Source: Branchiostoma floridae (Eukaryota > Chordata > Leptocardii > Amphioxiformes > Branchiostomatidae). From it: a stretch of DNA of 64,000 bases. Below are positions 1 to 11,645 of this stretch, piece by piece. The notes beneath the pieces were generated by a model. It saw only the letters and a list, made by a program, of their open reading frames with translations, had not been told where the DNA came from and did not search any database. Numbering within the stretch: the stretch's first letter is position 1; the number at the start of each line of letters is the position of its first letter. The position numbers were made by a program, and so were the translations under genes. The DNA is taken from the NCBI RefSeq assembly GCF_000003815.2, contig NC_049988.1, positions 6,083,192 through 6,147,191 of the forward strand, in the 5' to 3' direction.

Positions 1-1330
1 CGCACGGCGGCTAACGGCGCAGCGAAGATACTAGCGCTATAAATAAGCACTTCAACTAAGGATAGAAACCCGTACAATATTTTTGTATACTGTTGAGCTA
101 AGTAAAGTTTGTTGTTTATGAGGTTTTGGTTGTCTTTGAAGCTTTGACCCGAAATATTTTAAAGTCAAACTGCTGAAGAGAAGTAAGTGACTGCTACGGT
201 TATCGTAGATATGGCCCTAAAAAAACTGATAAAAGAAGCCTTCTCAATAGTCTAAAATGCAAGAGCTTCCGGGGGGGCTTCGCCCACCTGGGTCCCCCCC
301 ACAGTGGCCCTGCCCCTGGACCCCGCCAGGGACATTCGGCGGCCCCCGGACCCCTGTCCGACGCTTTGAAAAAATCCTGGCGAGAAGTCTGTACGGCCTG
401 AGTCTTCAAGTTAACGTATTGTGTGGTCCCGCTTATGAATATTAATTAGCCTTCGCTTTCCTCTTCGCTGATTGGCTGAACCATAAATTGAATTAACTCT
501 TCCTGCCGGCTAGACGCAGGTGCAGATGTCGGCTCTGTGGGGTGAACGTCCGAAAGGTCATGGCATGGAGAACGAAAGAAAACCAATTTCCCCTAAAAAA
601 AGTGTTGTAATTAAGCCTTTTACAGTACTTTATGCCAAAAATTTTACTTGGATCATTTTACCAACTATCTTATGCCTATCTATACCAAATGTTACTCATA
701 CCAGGGTACAGGGGTGCAAAATATACCGTTATAAGACCGTCAACAACAGTTGCACGGAGCTAACAGCGCAGCGAAAATACCATCGCTAGCGTTTCAACTT
801 CGGATAACAAGTTATAAGTACTGTTGAACTCAGTAACGTTAAAGTTTGTTTTTAGTTGCCTTTGACGGTTTGACCTGAAATAGTGTTACGCTAAACTCCT
901 GAAGAGAAGTTAAGTGACTGCTGCGATTATCATAGATATGCCCCTAAGAACTGATACAATATAAAGCCTTCTGAATAGTCTAAAATGCGAGAGCCTTAGG
1001 CGGGCTTCGCTCCCCCTGGCGGGAACACTGCTATATACGGGATCATGAGGCCCCGCTTATGAATATTAATTAGCCTTTGGCCTCCTTTTTGCTGATTGGC
1101 TAGGTCTTTGATTCAATTAACTCTCCGGCTGACGCGCACAGGTGTGGCTCTGTGCGGGGTCACGGAAGGTCACGTCAGGAGGCCAAAAGAAAACAAATTT
1201 CCCCTCAGAAAAGTGCCAAAATTAATCATTTTAAAGTTGTTTATGTCAAAAATTTTACTTGAATCTTGTTACCAAGTATCTAATGCCTATCTATACCAAC
1301 TTTCAGGTCATTTAATTGTAATACCAGGGT
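1..1330. repeat. Degenerate tandem duplication, two copies (about 600-750 bp each)
   Basis: 1-720 and 752-1330 share ordered blocks: GCAGCGAA-ATAC at the start, GTGACTGCT-CG-TTATC, CTTCT-AATAGTCTAAAATGC, GCTTATGAATATTAATTAGC, AATTTCCCCT and ATGCCTATCTATACCAA. Indels change the offset from 750 to about 610. No coding capacity. Confidence 0.75.
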
Positions 1331-1860
1331 ATAGGAGCCAAAAGTGCCCTTTTTGGTAAAAAATTGGCCAAAAATCGCAAAAATAAGCATTTTGTTGCAC
1401 TGTACACCAAAAGTGTTATTGAATTTATATGAAGGGATTATCAAGGCACATCTGTGTCAAATTTCAGCTCATTCGGTTGCAATACCAAGGTACAGGAGCC
1501 AAAAGTGTCCTTTTTTTGGTCAAAAATTGGACAAAAAATCGCAAAAATAAGCATTTTGTTGTACTGTACACCAAAAGTGTTATTGAATTTATATGGGGGC
1601 ATTATCAAGGCACATCTCTGTCAAATTTCAGCTCATTTGGTTGTAATACCAGGGTACAGGGGCCAAAAGTGTCCTTTTTTGGTCAAAAATTGGTCAAAAA
1701 ATCGTAAAAATAAGCATTTTGTTGTACTGTACACCAAAAGTGTTATCGAATTTATATGGGGGCATTATCAAGGCACATCTCTGTCAAATTTCAGCTCATT
1801 TGGTTGTAATACCAGGGTACAGGGGCCAAAATATACAGTTTTGGTCTAAAATTGACCAAA
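1222..1860. repeat. Tandem array, about four units of 161-164 bp
   Basis: Units share GTCAAATTTCAGCTCATT, GTAATACCAGGGTACAGG, GTCAAAAATTGG and AAATAAGCATTTTGTTGT, at 1309, 1471, 1635 and 1798. The unit is related to the right end of the larger 1-1330 duplication. Small ORFs here are repeat artefacts. Confidence 0.82.
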
Positions 1861-4293
1861 AAATCTCAATAAAATCATTTTAGAGGCAGATATGAAAAAA
1901 ACTGAGAAAAAAACATCAAGGTATTGGCCCATTCTACCCCTGTGCCAAATTTCAGGTCATTCGGTCCAGGAACGGCGGAGATGAATCACTTTGAAGATTT
2001 GACAGGAGAAAGAAAGAAGAAACATTACGAATACAATATATTTCACCATACTATGTATGGCTGAAATATAATTATTAGATGGATGAAAGCTCATTGTGTT
2101 TGTATAATCCATAGTTTTAAAAATTGAGCTTTGCTCCAACGCAAAAAAAATCAATCGATCTCGGCAATCTTCATCAGATGTCTGACTCATTGCACTGACA
2201 TAGAAGAAACGTTACTGTCATTGAAATTAGTGTCACAATACATCCATATCGACTTTCCCGGACATACAGTTACACTCGACAAAGCGCGCATTTTGTGAGG
2301 ATTATAAAGGAGGTAATTCATATCAGGGCCCATAAACCCTCGCTGAACTGTGACGGTGGCAGATTCCATCTTCCCACCACTTTTGATTCACTCCTGACGT
2401 CATTATGCTTCCGGTTTCAGTAAAACAGATATCTGATGAAGATCGGTGATACCAACTAAAAACTCGTTTTCTATGTGTTGAAACAAAGCTCATTGACAAA
2501 TGTTACAACTTGACCTAAAGCTTATTTACAGTTCAGCCCCAGTGCCATGGCATAACGTCAAAGATACAGACAATGATACAAAAGGGTTATTAACGCTACA
2601 GGCAAGTTAAGTAATGTGAAAAAAATTCAACAAACGTTTAAGTACACACATCTTATGGTACATTTCTTATGCTATGTCTATAGTTTGCTACTTTGAGGAA
2701 CAGTCTCTTACAAGAATAGGACATTGAAAACATTTGTCTCTTCTCTCATTTGATGATTGTGTCTTGTATGGGTTTCGGGTATCATTACTATTATGCAAAG
2801 TAATAATACACACAAGCTTTTTCATACCAAGTTCCAATAAAATAGCCAAATTTGGGTGGTCTTTGTAACGCTAGTTTACCTTTATCTGCAGGGTAGCCTA
2901 CATTCGTGGTTTTGACAATCGTGGACATTAGGAACTTCAAGTCGACGGATGGTGGTTTCAAACTGCAGTAGTTTGAAATAATTGCCATTTTAAAACACAG
3001 TCTATCAACTTGATATCTTCTAGCAACCCGTTTTAAAAGCCAAGGATATGGGATACCACATAGACAAAGATAATTATATAAACTAGTGTCATTCCAAAAC
3101 GCTTCAGAACAACGCTCGATCTGTAATCTCCAAGCAGGTCCTACGATGGCATCAGATAGCAAACTGACCAAAGAGTGTAGTCAGCCAAGAGGTGTACATT
3201 TGTCAAGTAGACCCCAGTAGCCCAAAACACTCCTGGACAGGCTTCACTCTTCCGCAGCTTATGATACTATCTTATGCTACCGTAGGATCTGCTTGGAGAT
3301 TACTCGAGCTGAACATTTGAGTCAGGTGACGCCTATATTCACTCCTCAGTCATTGGTCGGGACTTCACTTCCTCCACCATTCCTTCAGCCTGTGGTCCGG
3401 AGAATAAGAGAAAACAAAATGAATGAAGGGGTCGATCAAAAGAAGTATACCTTGCATGGGATAGGATGTTGAATCATAAAAGTAAACCGCATGTCTAGGA
3501 CGGTTTCAGATTTTGTTTTCTTCTTTTTGATTTTGCAAATTCCTTAACCCATAGGTATTCATAATGGCCTCTTAGTAAGCGTTTGCTAAATGAAAGTTTC
3601 AATATTGATTTGCAATATTCAAGAGTAACTTATTTTCATAGCAAATCCAACCATGTTTTGTAAATGCTCAAGAAAGTGACAGCAATGTCGACCAACATTA
3701 TGTTGTGTCCTTTTTAGCAAAATAACAAGTTAACAATAATTTCTGAATAGTACAAGGAAAATATTCAAATCAATTAAACAAACAACATGATTTAAACATA
3801 TAGGTGATGCTAATTATCAAAGGCTTTCAAAAAGTGAGAAAAGCAGGAAATTTAAGGAGAGGGATTGTATGGGACAGAGATATTTAAGGACTTGTGCTAT
3901 TTTGTGACTAAGTAACGGTCAGCGTGAGATTTTATTTATATTAGGGATGTCTTGTCTCTCTCTATGCGTAGTGTTCCTTTAGCGTGTCTGAAAGAAAATG
4001 ATTTGGGCAGACCAGGCCAAATCTAATCCAAAAGACAAGGATTATGGTGTTATGAAATTAAAATCAGTATGTTTATCTGCTGTGCTCTCAAATTGACCAA
4101 ATGTAAAATTGTTGAAAATTCTGGAATTTGATGCTTTCTAGCCATTCGAAATTGTTGTTTAACGGCCATTTCAAAATATGACAATCAATAGCTGTAGTAT
4201 CAGACTACAATTTAGTACAAATGTAAGTTCTGTCCTGTTGGAAAGATTCGGTGCTGGTCTGCCACTTGCGTTAACGTTTAAATTAAACAGCAT
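1861..4293. other. Non-coding region downstream of gene A
   Basis: AT-rich. Apart from the MITE at 3124-3302 I see no supported gene. ORFs at 2187-2369 and 2791-3171 (minus) have no recognisable protein pattern and the latter overlaps the MITE. Confidence 0.5.
3124..3302. mobile_element. MITE with 9-bp target duplication, copy 1
   Basis: Terminal inverted repeats TAATCTCCAAGCAGGTCCTA and TAGGATCTGCTTGGAGATTA. Flanks CTCGATCTG (3115-3123) and CTCGAGCTG (3303-3311) match at 8 of 9 bases. A 9-bp duplication suggests a Mutator-like origin. Confidence 0.78.
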
Positions 4294-4305
4294 TTTATTT
4301 TTATT
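4294..4305 (-). terminator. Gene A poly(A) signals (two overlapping-spaced AATAAA)
   Basis: Two adjacent AATAAA hexamers on the minus strand (4299-4294 and 4305-4300), 79-90 bases past the stop codon of gene A. They support the last-exon call. Confidence 0.65.
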
Positions 4306-4383
4306 TTCATGCATTAATTGGCGAATCTACAATAGAAGTTCTACATAGTACACACCACACAAAAATCTGATTGGACCGCTGGG

Positions 4384-4422
4384 TCACGTGGGCCTGAGGA
4401 TGTCATCACAAGTCTGCTTCAC
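4384..4422 (-). CDS. Gene A exon 19: last coding exon with stop
   Basis: After acceptor CTTTCCGCAG the frame reads VKQTCDDILRPT and stops at TGA. Joined to exon 18 this gives FYVWVKQ, as dynein has W-V before coiled coil 2. The protein therefore ends where CC2 would begin. Short, so the call depends on phase, the WV junction and the nearby poly(A) signals. Confidence 0.72.
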   Translation of the reverse strand: MKQTCDDILRPT

Positions 4423-7400
4423 CTGCGGAAAGTTTTGTCTTTCAAGGTCACAGCAAGGTCAAAGTAAGAAACCATCACACAGTTTAGTAACTTAGAGAAA
4501 AGATGAACTGGATTAATTTAAAGATCAGTTGAGGTAGCAGAAATGATTAAAAAGGAATCATAACGTACTTATCGAAGTTTTTTAATATGATTATGAATGG
4601 ACATAAAAAATTCTGGCTAATTAACAAACGATGATTCTCCGATCAAAAGAGAAGAAAGTTAACATTACTTTCATGTTGGGATGATGCTTGGATGAAGTTT
4701 TTTCTGAAGTGATCTTTGTTTTTACCATTTTACCTTAAGACCTTAACAAACACATACAACACATTTGACCTGTTTGCGTCTATATTTCGCTAACTGGTCC
4801 ATGTGTATGTACATATCAGCAGTGGTTTTAAGGTAAAAAGGTAATCCAAGACCTTAAAGAGGATCCTATCACTCAGGTAACGTACCCAAACATAGAATGT
4901 GGCCGCTCCAGCGCTGACGTCACGGACTTGTGCCAGGTCGAACTCGGACAGCAGTTTGGCGGCGCGCTCGGCCTTGTCGCGGGGAATCATATCCGGGTCA
5001 CATTCCGCCACCATCCGCTTGATGCCCTGCTTTCCGGTCTTACCCATGAGTGCCTGGACCGCCTGCCAGTTCTGTTTTAGAAAAGACGTGATATTCACAA
5101 ATCATGTAAGACAAGATCTGTCACAAAAAATACGGAAGACCATACAACAATTGAATCTCACGTAAAACGCAATTTTACAATTCTTCTGACCAGAAAAACT
5201 ACAGCTTAAGACCCAAGAATTGTATTAAAATAATGTTAGTTATGAACAAAGTCAATAAACTGCCATTATTATTAGAAAAAAGAGAAAGGGAGATGCAACC
5301 ACCCAGGCAAATTCGACCCTATCTTTGACTGCCATATTTTGAATAAAACATTAGCCGTTTTGATGATGCATTAATGATAGAGTTTAAATTCCCAGGTTTT
5401 CAAGTGGTTGTGTACAAGGACTCCAGAAATATTATGCAAACTAGGCATACAAAACACAAAGACACAAACCTGTGTCTCTTTCTCCGGTGTGCCCAGCATC
5501 AGGTAAGTAGAGATCATGACAGTGTGGACCTGGGGAGGGGGGTGGCCGTAGTTCCTGATCTCAGCAACCGTGCTCTGCTTCATCTCCAACACCTAACAAC
5601 ACAAAAAAGGTAAAGATTCCTTAAGTCTGAAAAACTTTCAGACTGAAATACTTTCAGACTGGTGTGCAAGAAGTATGCAAAAATTTCTTTAATCTTAACG
5701 TAATTAGATCATAGCTGATAAGACTTAACTGAACTTAAAGTTGCACATTACACGTACACATAGTCTAAATCAGACTGAAACTCTATTTTGATATGCCTGG
5801 GAATTTACTTTTTGTTTCATGTAAATTACACACATTTAATAGTTGTCTAAAACGTCAATGCACCTGGATGTTATGTATTGCAGAAGGCAACAAATTGGAG
5901 GGGGGGGCATTACTTCAAGACAGCTGTTCTTTTTTCCTTTCAAGAACTAACAGAGAACTACGTACATGAATTACTTACTTCACTCCCGCCTTGTAAATCG
6001 ACGGGGTTTGACAACATTGATAACACGCTATTGCGGCCGATCATATAGCAAATCCAGTGTGTCATATTTTCAACTGCTCTATCAAACAACACACATTCCC
6101 CACACAGTGGAAAAGAGCCAAAATACTACCTCTTGTAAAAAACAAGGCACTTCCATTAAATGGACCCAACAGTCGTCCAATCAGCCTGTTACCGGCTCTG
6201 AGCAAATTACTGGAAAAGATATGCAACAATCAGATACAAACCTACCTTGTCTCTAACGCCATCATGTCCGACTACCAGCATGCCTATAAGCGACAACACT
6301 CCACCGCGAGTGCATTGGTAGAAATGACGGACAAATGGCTTGAGGAAATTGACAAGGGAAACCTGGTAGGCGCTGTCCTTTTGGACTTTAGCGCCGCTTT
6401 TGATGTTGTAAATCATGAAATATTGCTAGCCAAACTGAAAAGTTATGGCTTTGTGGATTCTGCCCTACACTGGATGCGAAGTTATTTGACAAACAGGATG
6501 CAGGCCGTTTCTGTAAATGGTGGTATCTCGACTTACAAAGAGATTAATAGTGGAGTACCACAGGGTAGTTGTTTAGGCCCACTGCTGTTCTGCGTATATA
6601 CTAACGACTTACCTACAGTGGTAAAACACTGCGACGTAGTAATGTACGCAGACGACACAACCCCATCTGCAGCAGGCCCCAGCATAGCGGAGGTACAAAC
6701 CACTCTTCAAGCTGAACTCACTCATATTAATGACTGGGTTCAAGCTAACAGACTGGTGCTCAATGTTGACAAGACCAAATCTATAGTTATTGGAAGCCGG
6801 CACAAACTAAAAGATAAGCCAGCCTTACAGCTTTCGATGCGCAACAAAATGATAGAACAGGTTGAGCATGCTAAGCTACTAGGAATGTTGATGGATCAGC
6901 AGTTATCCTGGGCTCAACATCTGGACAAAGTAACATCTAAAATGGCACGCGCACTAGCAGCACTGGCTAAATCTCAGGACTTTTTCACTAGAGACACGTT
7001 AAAAACTGTTGCTCAAACAGTTGTTCTGAGTCACATGGATTATTGTGCATGTCTTCTGTCTGCAGGTTCCCAATCTAATTTAAATAAACTACAGACCCTG
7101 CAAAATAAGGCTGCCAGGCTAGTACTTAATGCAAAGTACACTTCCAACACTGATGACCTACATAGAAAGCTGAACTGGCCAAAGGTAAACGAACGACTCT
7201 ACACCAGAACCCTCACTATGTTCCACAAACTCCTAACAGCTAAGAAACCAGAAGCTACCTACAAAAGACTACACACAATCAAAAAAACTCACCGACACAA
7301 CACACGCCTAGCACAAGGGGGGGGGGGGGGGGGGATTCAGACTGGCCAAACCCAAAACTTGCGCAGCAACCAGAACTTTCCTGTATAGATGTATTAAATC

Positions 7401-10400
7401 CTACAACTCATTCCCACAATACATGAAAGCATCTACACCATCCATGTTCAAACAACACATCAAAGACAGACTAAAAACACAGACACAACACAAACCTCTA
7501 CAGAAATGGTGGTAAAGACATTCATTGACATCTATGTATATAAAATTATGTATAGAATTTTGATACTGACCTCTGACCTCTCAGCTACTTGAGACTTATT
7601 TAGGTTAGATTTAAGCGTTGTTAGGTGTAAATAAGTAATGTGTTAATGTTGTATCATGTAATGTGTTTTTGTAACGACTCCAGGAAGATTAGAGATGCAA
7701 TTTCAATTGTAATCACTAATGGAGATCTGTTGAATAAACAAATAAACAAATAAACATCAACCGCGTTACCTCATGACGCAGCTTCTCCAGGTGTTTGAGT
7801 GTCTTGAGAACCTTCTCTCCTTCTTCCGCCTGCGCCTGGAGTTCTTCCAGCGCCTTCTGCTTCCGGTCGGCTACTTCCTGTTTCACCTGTGGGTAATATA
7901 TTGCCGTTAATATATAGCCATGTTTCTTGGATATATATTCAAGTCATATTAGTAACTAGCGTATGCTGTACTCCAGCTGGTTGTATAAACGAGAATTACA
8001 CAATTTTACCGTATGTAGCTTCATTGTACGAGGAATGCTTTGCACCAAGTCATTTTTTACCGTACTCTTTTTGGTCATAGTCAGCAATGCGACCCTTTCA
8101 TTTGGGGTGTAGGTCTGGTTAGTTCAAAGTACCATCAACGAACTAGGGTAAAAATATCATTACCCTATCACTTTCATGTGCTGCTATCGACTGAACAATA
8201 ACTTCATACTACATAAGAATGATTAGAATGTTCTATCATTCATCAGAATGTATCAAGCTATTAGTTATTTGCGCTTATTTCCCATACTTTTGTTCTTGAA
8301 TGTATTCTGGAGGTGTCGGCCTTGTAAAGGATATACTTATCCTGTTGCCCACACCTCTGATATTTTATTCTGAGAATCTTGATCAGCAAATAAAGTTATA
8401 AGATAGCGAACCTCTATCACCAAAAGTTCAGCACCAAGGACAGCAGACTCTGTTATACTAAAAACCTCATTTTTGTACGGGCCAAAGTGTTGCATCTTAG
8501 AATACGGCGCAATTTTGTGTCTTTCTACCTTTTCCTTCTCCACCTTGTTGGTGATGTCAGAGGGTAAGGTGATGCGGCCTGATGACGTCATGTTCTCGCA
8601 GGCTGCCCTGGCGATCTCCACGGCAGGCTCCACCTCCTTAATCCTCCTGCCTCCTACTGCCACCTTCAGGCCTGGAACAGGGGGAGAGAACATGCGTTAG
8701 AATAAAGGAGACATTGGTCATGAAATGTCTATTTTTCAACTATTTTTTGGTACCTAAGTGGTGTCATGGTTGCGTAATGGTTAGCGTGTTTGGTCCAGAA
8801 CCCAGAGGTTTGAATCACCCGACATGCTACTAATGTTGTGCCCCTGGTAAAAGGTAATTTACATGACTCTCGACCCATTTGTACAAATAGATACCTTAGT
8901 ACCTGACTATGGTTTGGGAGGTAGAAGGAGAAGGATAGGCATCGCCTTACAGCCTTGCCCTGAACAATTTAAAACAATTTTAAACAGATAAACATGTCGA
9001 ACGATACTAGAAAAGTATCATGAAGTCATTTTTGTTTTTATGTCTATAAAGATACTTATTAGCATACCATCAGTGATGTTCCAGATTTCGCGAAGTTTGG
9101 CGATTTCTGGCGAGATGTTGGCGTCGTCGTACATCCCGCTAGCCTTGTACTGCTCCTCGGCCACGCCCACCTCCTTCCGGTCACCTGACCTCAGCGCGCG
9201 GCGCAGGTCCTTCAGCAGCTGGTCCTCTGTGAGAAAAAAAATATAAAATAAACATGCCAAAAAGCAGTTACTCAAGCAACTGGCTATAATTTTTTGGAAA
9301 TGTCAGACGTTTCAGATAGCATCCATTATCTTTTGTCAGTGACACTGAAAAGATTGGAGAGAGACTGGTCTTTTATAACTATGAATGCAAAAGAGCAGAA
9401 GACAGTTTTGGATATCCAATAGAAAACAAGGTATAGAGGCGTTAAAGAGGCTCGTGTCTCACGTTCGCTAGTGATTGAGTGACTATAGATAAACCCCTTA
9501 AAGAATTCAACCAAACCGTTAGTATTGTTGTAATTGGTGCTTAACAATTATGGATAAAACACAAGTAAAGGCAAAAGCAAAGAGCACATCTTTTCTATAC
9601 AAACAATTGACAAGTACTATATTTGTGGAAAATACGTTCAGTACCAAGGCCAGTAGATCCATTATCGACTTTGAAATTCGTCTTCCCAAAACCTACTGAC
9701 CTACTAAGCTTCATTACAACCATCCGGAGGTTAGAGAGATATGCTGACCATACATATTCGGAAACGTAAGTGAAACAAAACAAGCAAACACACGTAATAC
9801 AACGACTGAAACAATACCTCAATTTTTCATTGAAGTAATAATGTTACTATGGTATGAGGCTTACCCATCTGTATCCTTTTGGCCTTCTCCATCTCCTGTC
9901 TCTTCCGCTCAGCCTCCTTCCGTTTCCGCTCCTCCTCCTGCCTCCTCTGCTCCTCCAGGACAGCGGGGTCAACAACCTCCGGCTCCTCCACGGTCGGCAT
10001 GGCAACTGGTGCCATGGCAACGGGCGGGGGAGTGGGCGTGGGGGTCTGTAGGAAGTATTGTCGTTGTATTTAGAATAGCTCACTTTTTCGAACTTATCTA
10101 ATTTTGAAACAGCTTTCGACCTAGCATCAAACATGCCGAAGAAGACTGCTTGGGACCTATGAAATCTACGCTATGTGAACAGATGCTCACTATAGACAAG
10201 ATTCTTAATGCTGGTGTCAATGGAAAAATATACTTGTATCTAAAGGTGCTATCTCACTGCACTTAAGGTACCGGGGTTCGAAGGATTACCCAACGAATTT
10301 CAGAGACAAAGAACGAATTTTCTTACGATTTGTGTATTTTGTTGTCTTCTAAGTTATATTTTTACGCATTACACAATATCTAAACTATAAAATATCGTCG

Positions 10401-11608
10401 GAAATAACACAGAAGTGCCTCAGTGAACGAACCCCGCAGTGCCGCACCGGTGCCCCAAGTGTAGTGAGATGCCACCTTAAGGGACCATCTTTAGAAGGTC
10501 TCATTGGCCAAAGTGGTCTTTACGTAGAGGCAGTCACTATTACATACAGTGTTGATTGAACATACATGCACCATACAAGTGCTGGGCGTCTATGTATCCC
10601 TTCAGTAAGTGCATTTTCAAAACAAATTACGTTTGCAACGTACATGTACAAAAAGAAAGCAGAAGCTGAGTACAAAAACAGTAAATTGACGTTGTGTGTA
10701 ATAACATCATTTTGTAGTAGAATGTAGTTTGTACAAGAAAGAGAGAGCTGAACTCTACAGACTAATAGAATCCATGTTCCCCCACTTCAAACAACTAAGT
10801 AATATAGACAAATTTATATTCCTTATGAATCTAGACAAGCCTTTACTTATAAAGCATATCTGTTCTTACATTTTCAATATCACAAAGAAACGAGAACAAG
10901 CCGAATGTACGCAGTAGAATACGATCCTTGAGTAGTGTAGATTCATTGTATCATTATATCATGTTGTATCATTTGTTGTGACCTGTACTAAACCCAGTGG
11001 GTATGAATGTACAATAAAGGTCTTCATTCATTCATTCATTCAATAAAACTATTTTGTGACTGACCCTCTTGTGGACCACCTCCTCTACCGGTGGTCCAGC
11101 CTCCTCCTCTACTTGCTCCTCCGCTATCCCATGTTTCTCCGCAGTGCCGTTGGAGATCCCCATCTCTTCCTCGTCTTCTACGCTAAAGCTGTCCTGTAGG
11201 GTCAGAGGTCACGTCAAATTTTGAATAGAGTCTTTACTGTAGAACTAGTCGTGTCCTTGTAAAGTTGGAACCACAGATATCTGTCTGTAAACTTACCAGG
11301 ACGACATAGGGAGCCCCAAAGGCAACGAGTTGTACGTTACTTCTGCCACCAAAAATACACAGGCCCAAAACATGTATAATGGAATACTAAGACCAAGGCA
11401 ATTAAAAACAAAAACAAAAATTTTGCTGCAACACCAACACCAAGGTCACACAACAGGGCCCCAAACGACCTTGACCTCCGTCTTCCCGAGCCCTCCCCAC
11501 ATACCAAATATCATAACAATCAATTCAGAGGCCAGGGTTCTAAAGTTATGGTAGGCCACAAATAGTCGGAAACACAAACATACAGACACACACACACACA
11601 AACACACA

Positions 11609-11645
<37 letters not shown>

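Noticed and set aside
2791-3171. 126-codon minus ORF downstream of gene A, considered as a further exon
   Set aside because: Begins inside a MITE, no dynein or CLCA pattern, and gene A already has a good stop with poly(A) signals.
4790-10134. A separate complete dynein heavy chain gene
   Set aside because: No AAA+ modules or linker; only the stalk-like part exists, and its exons join in phase to the CLCA transmembrane exon.
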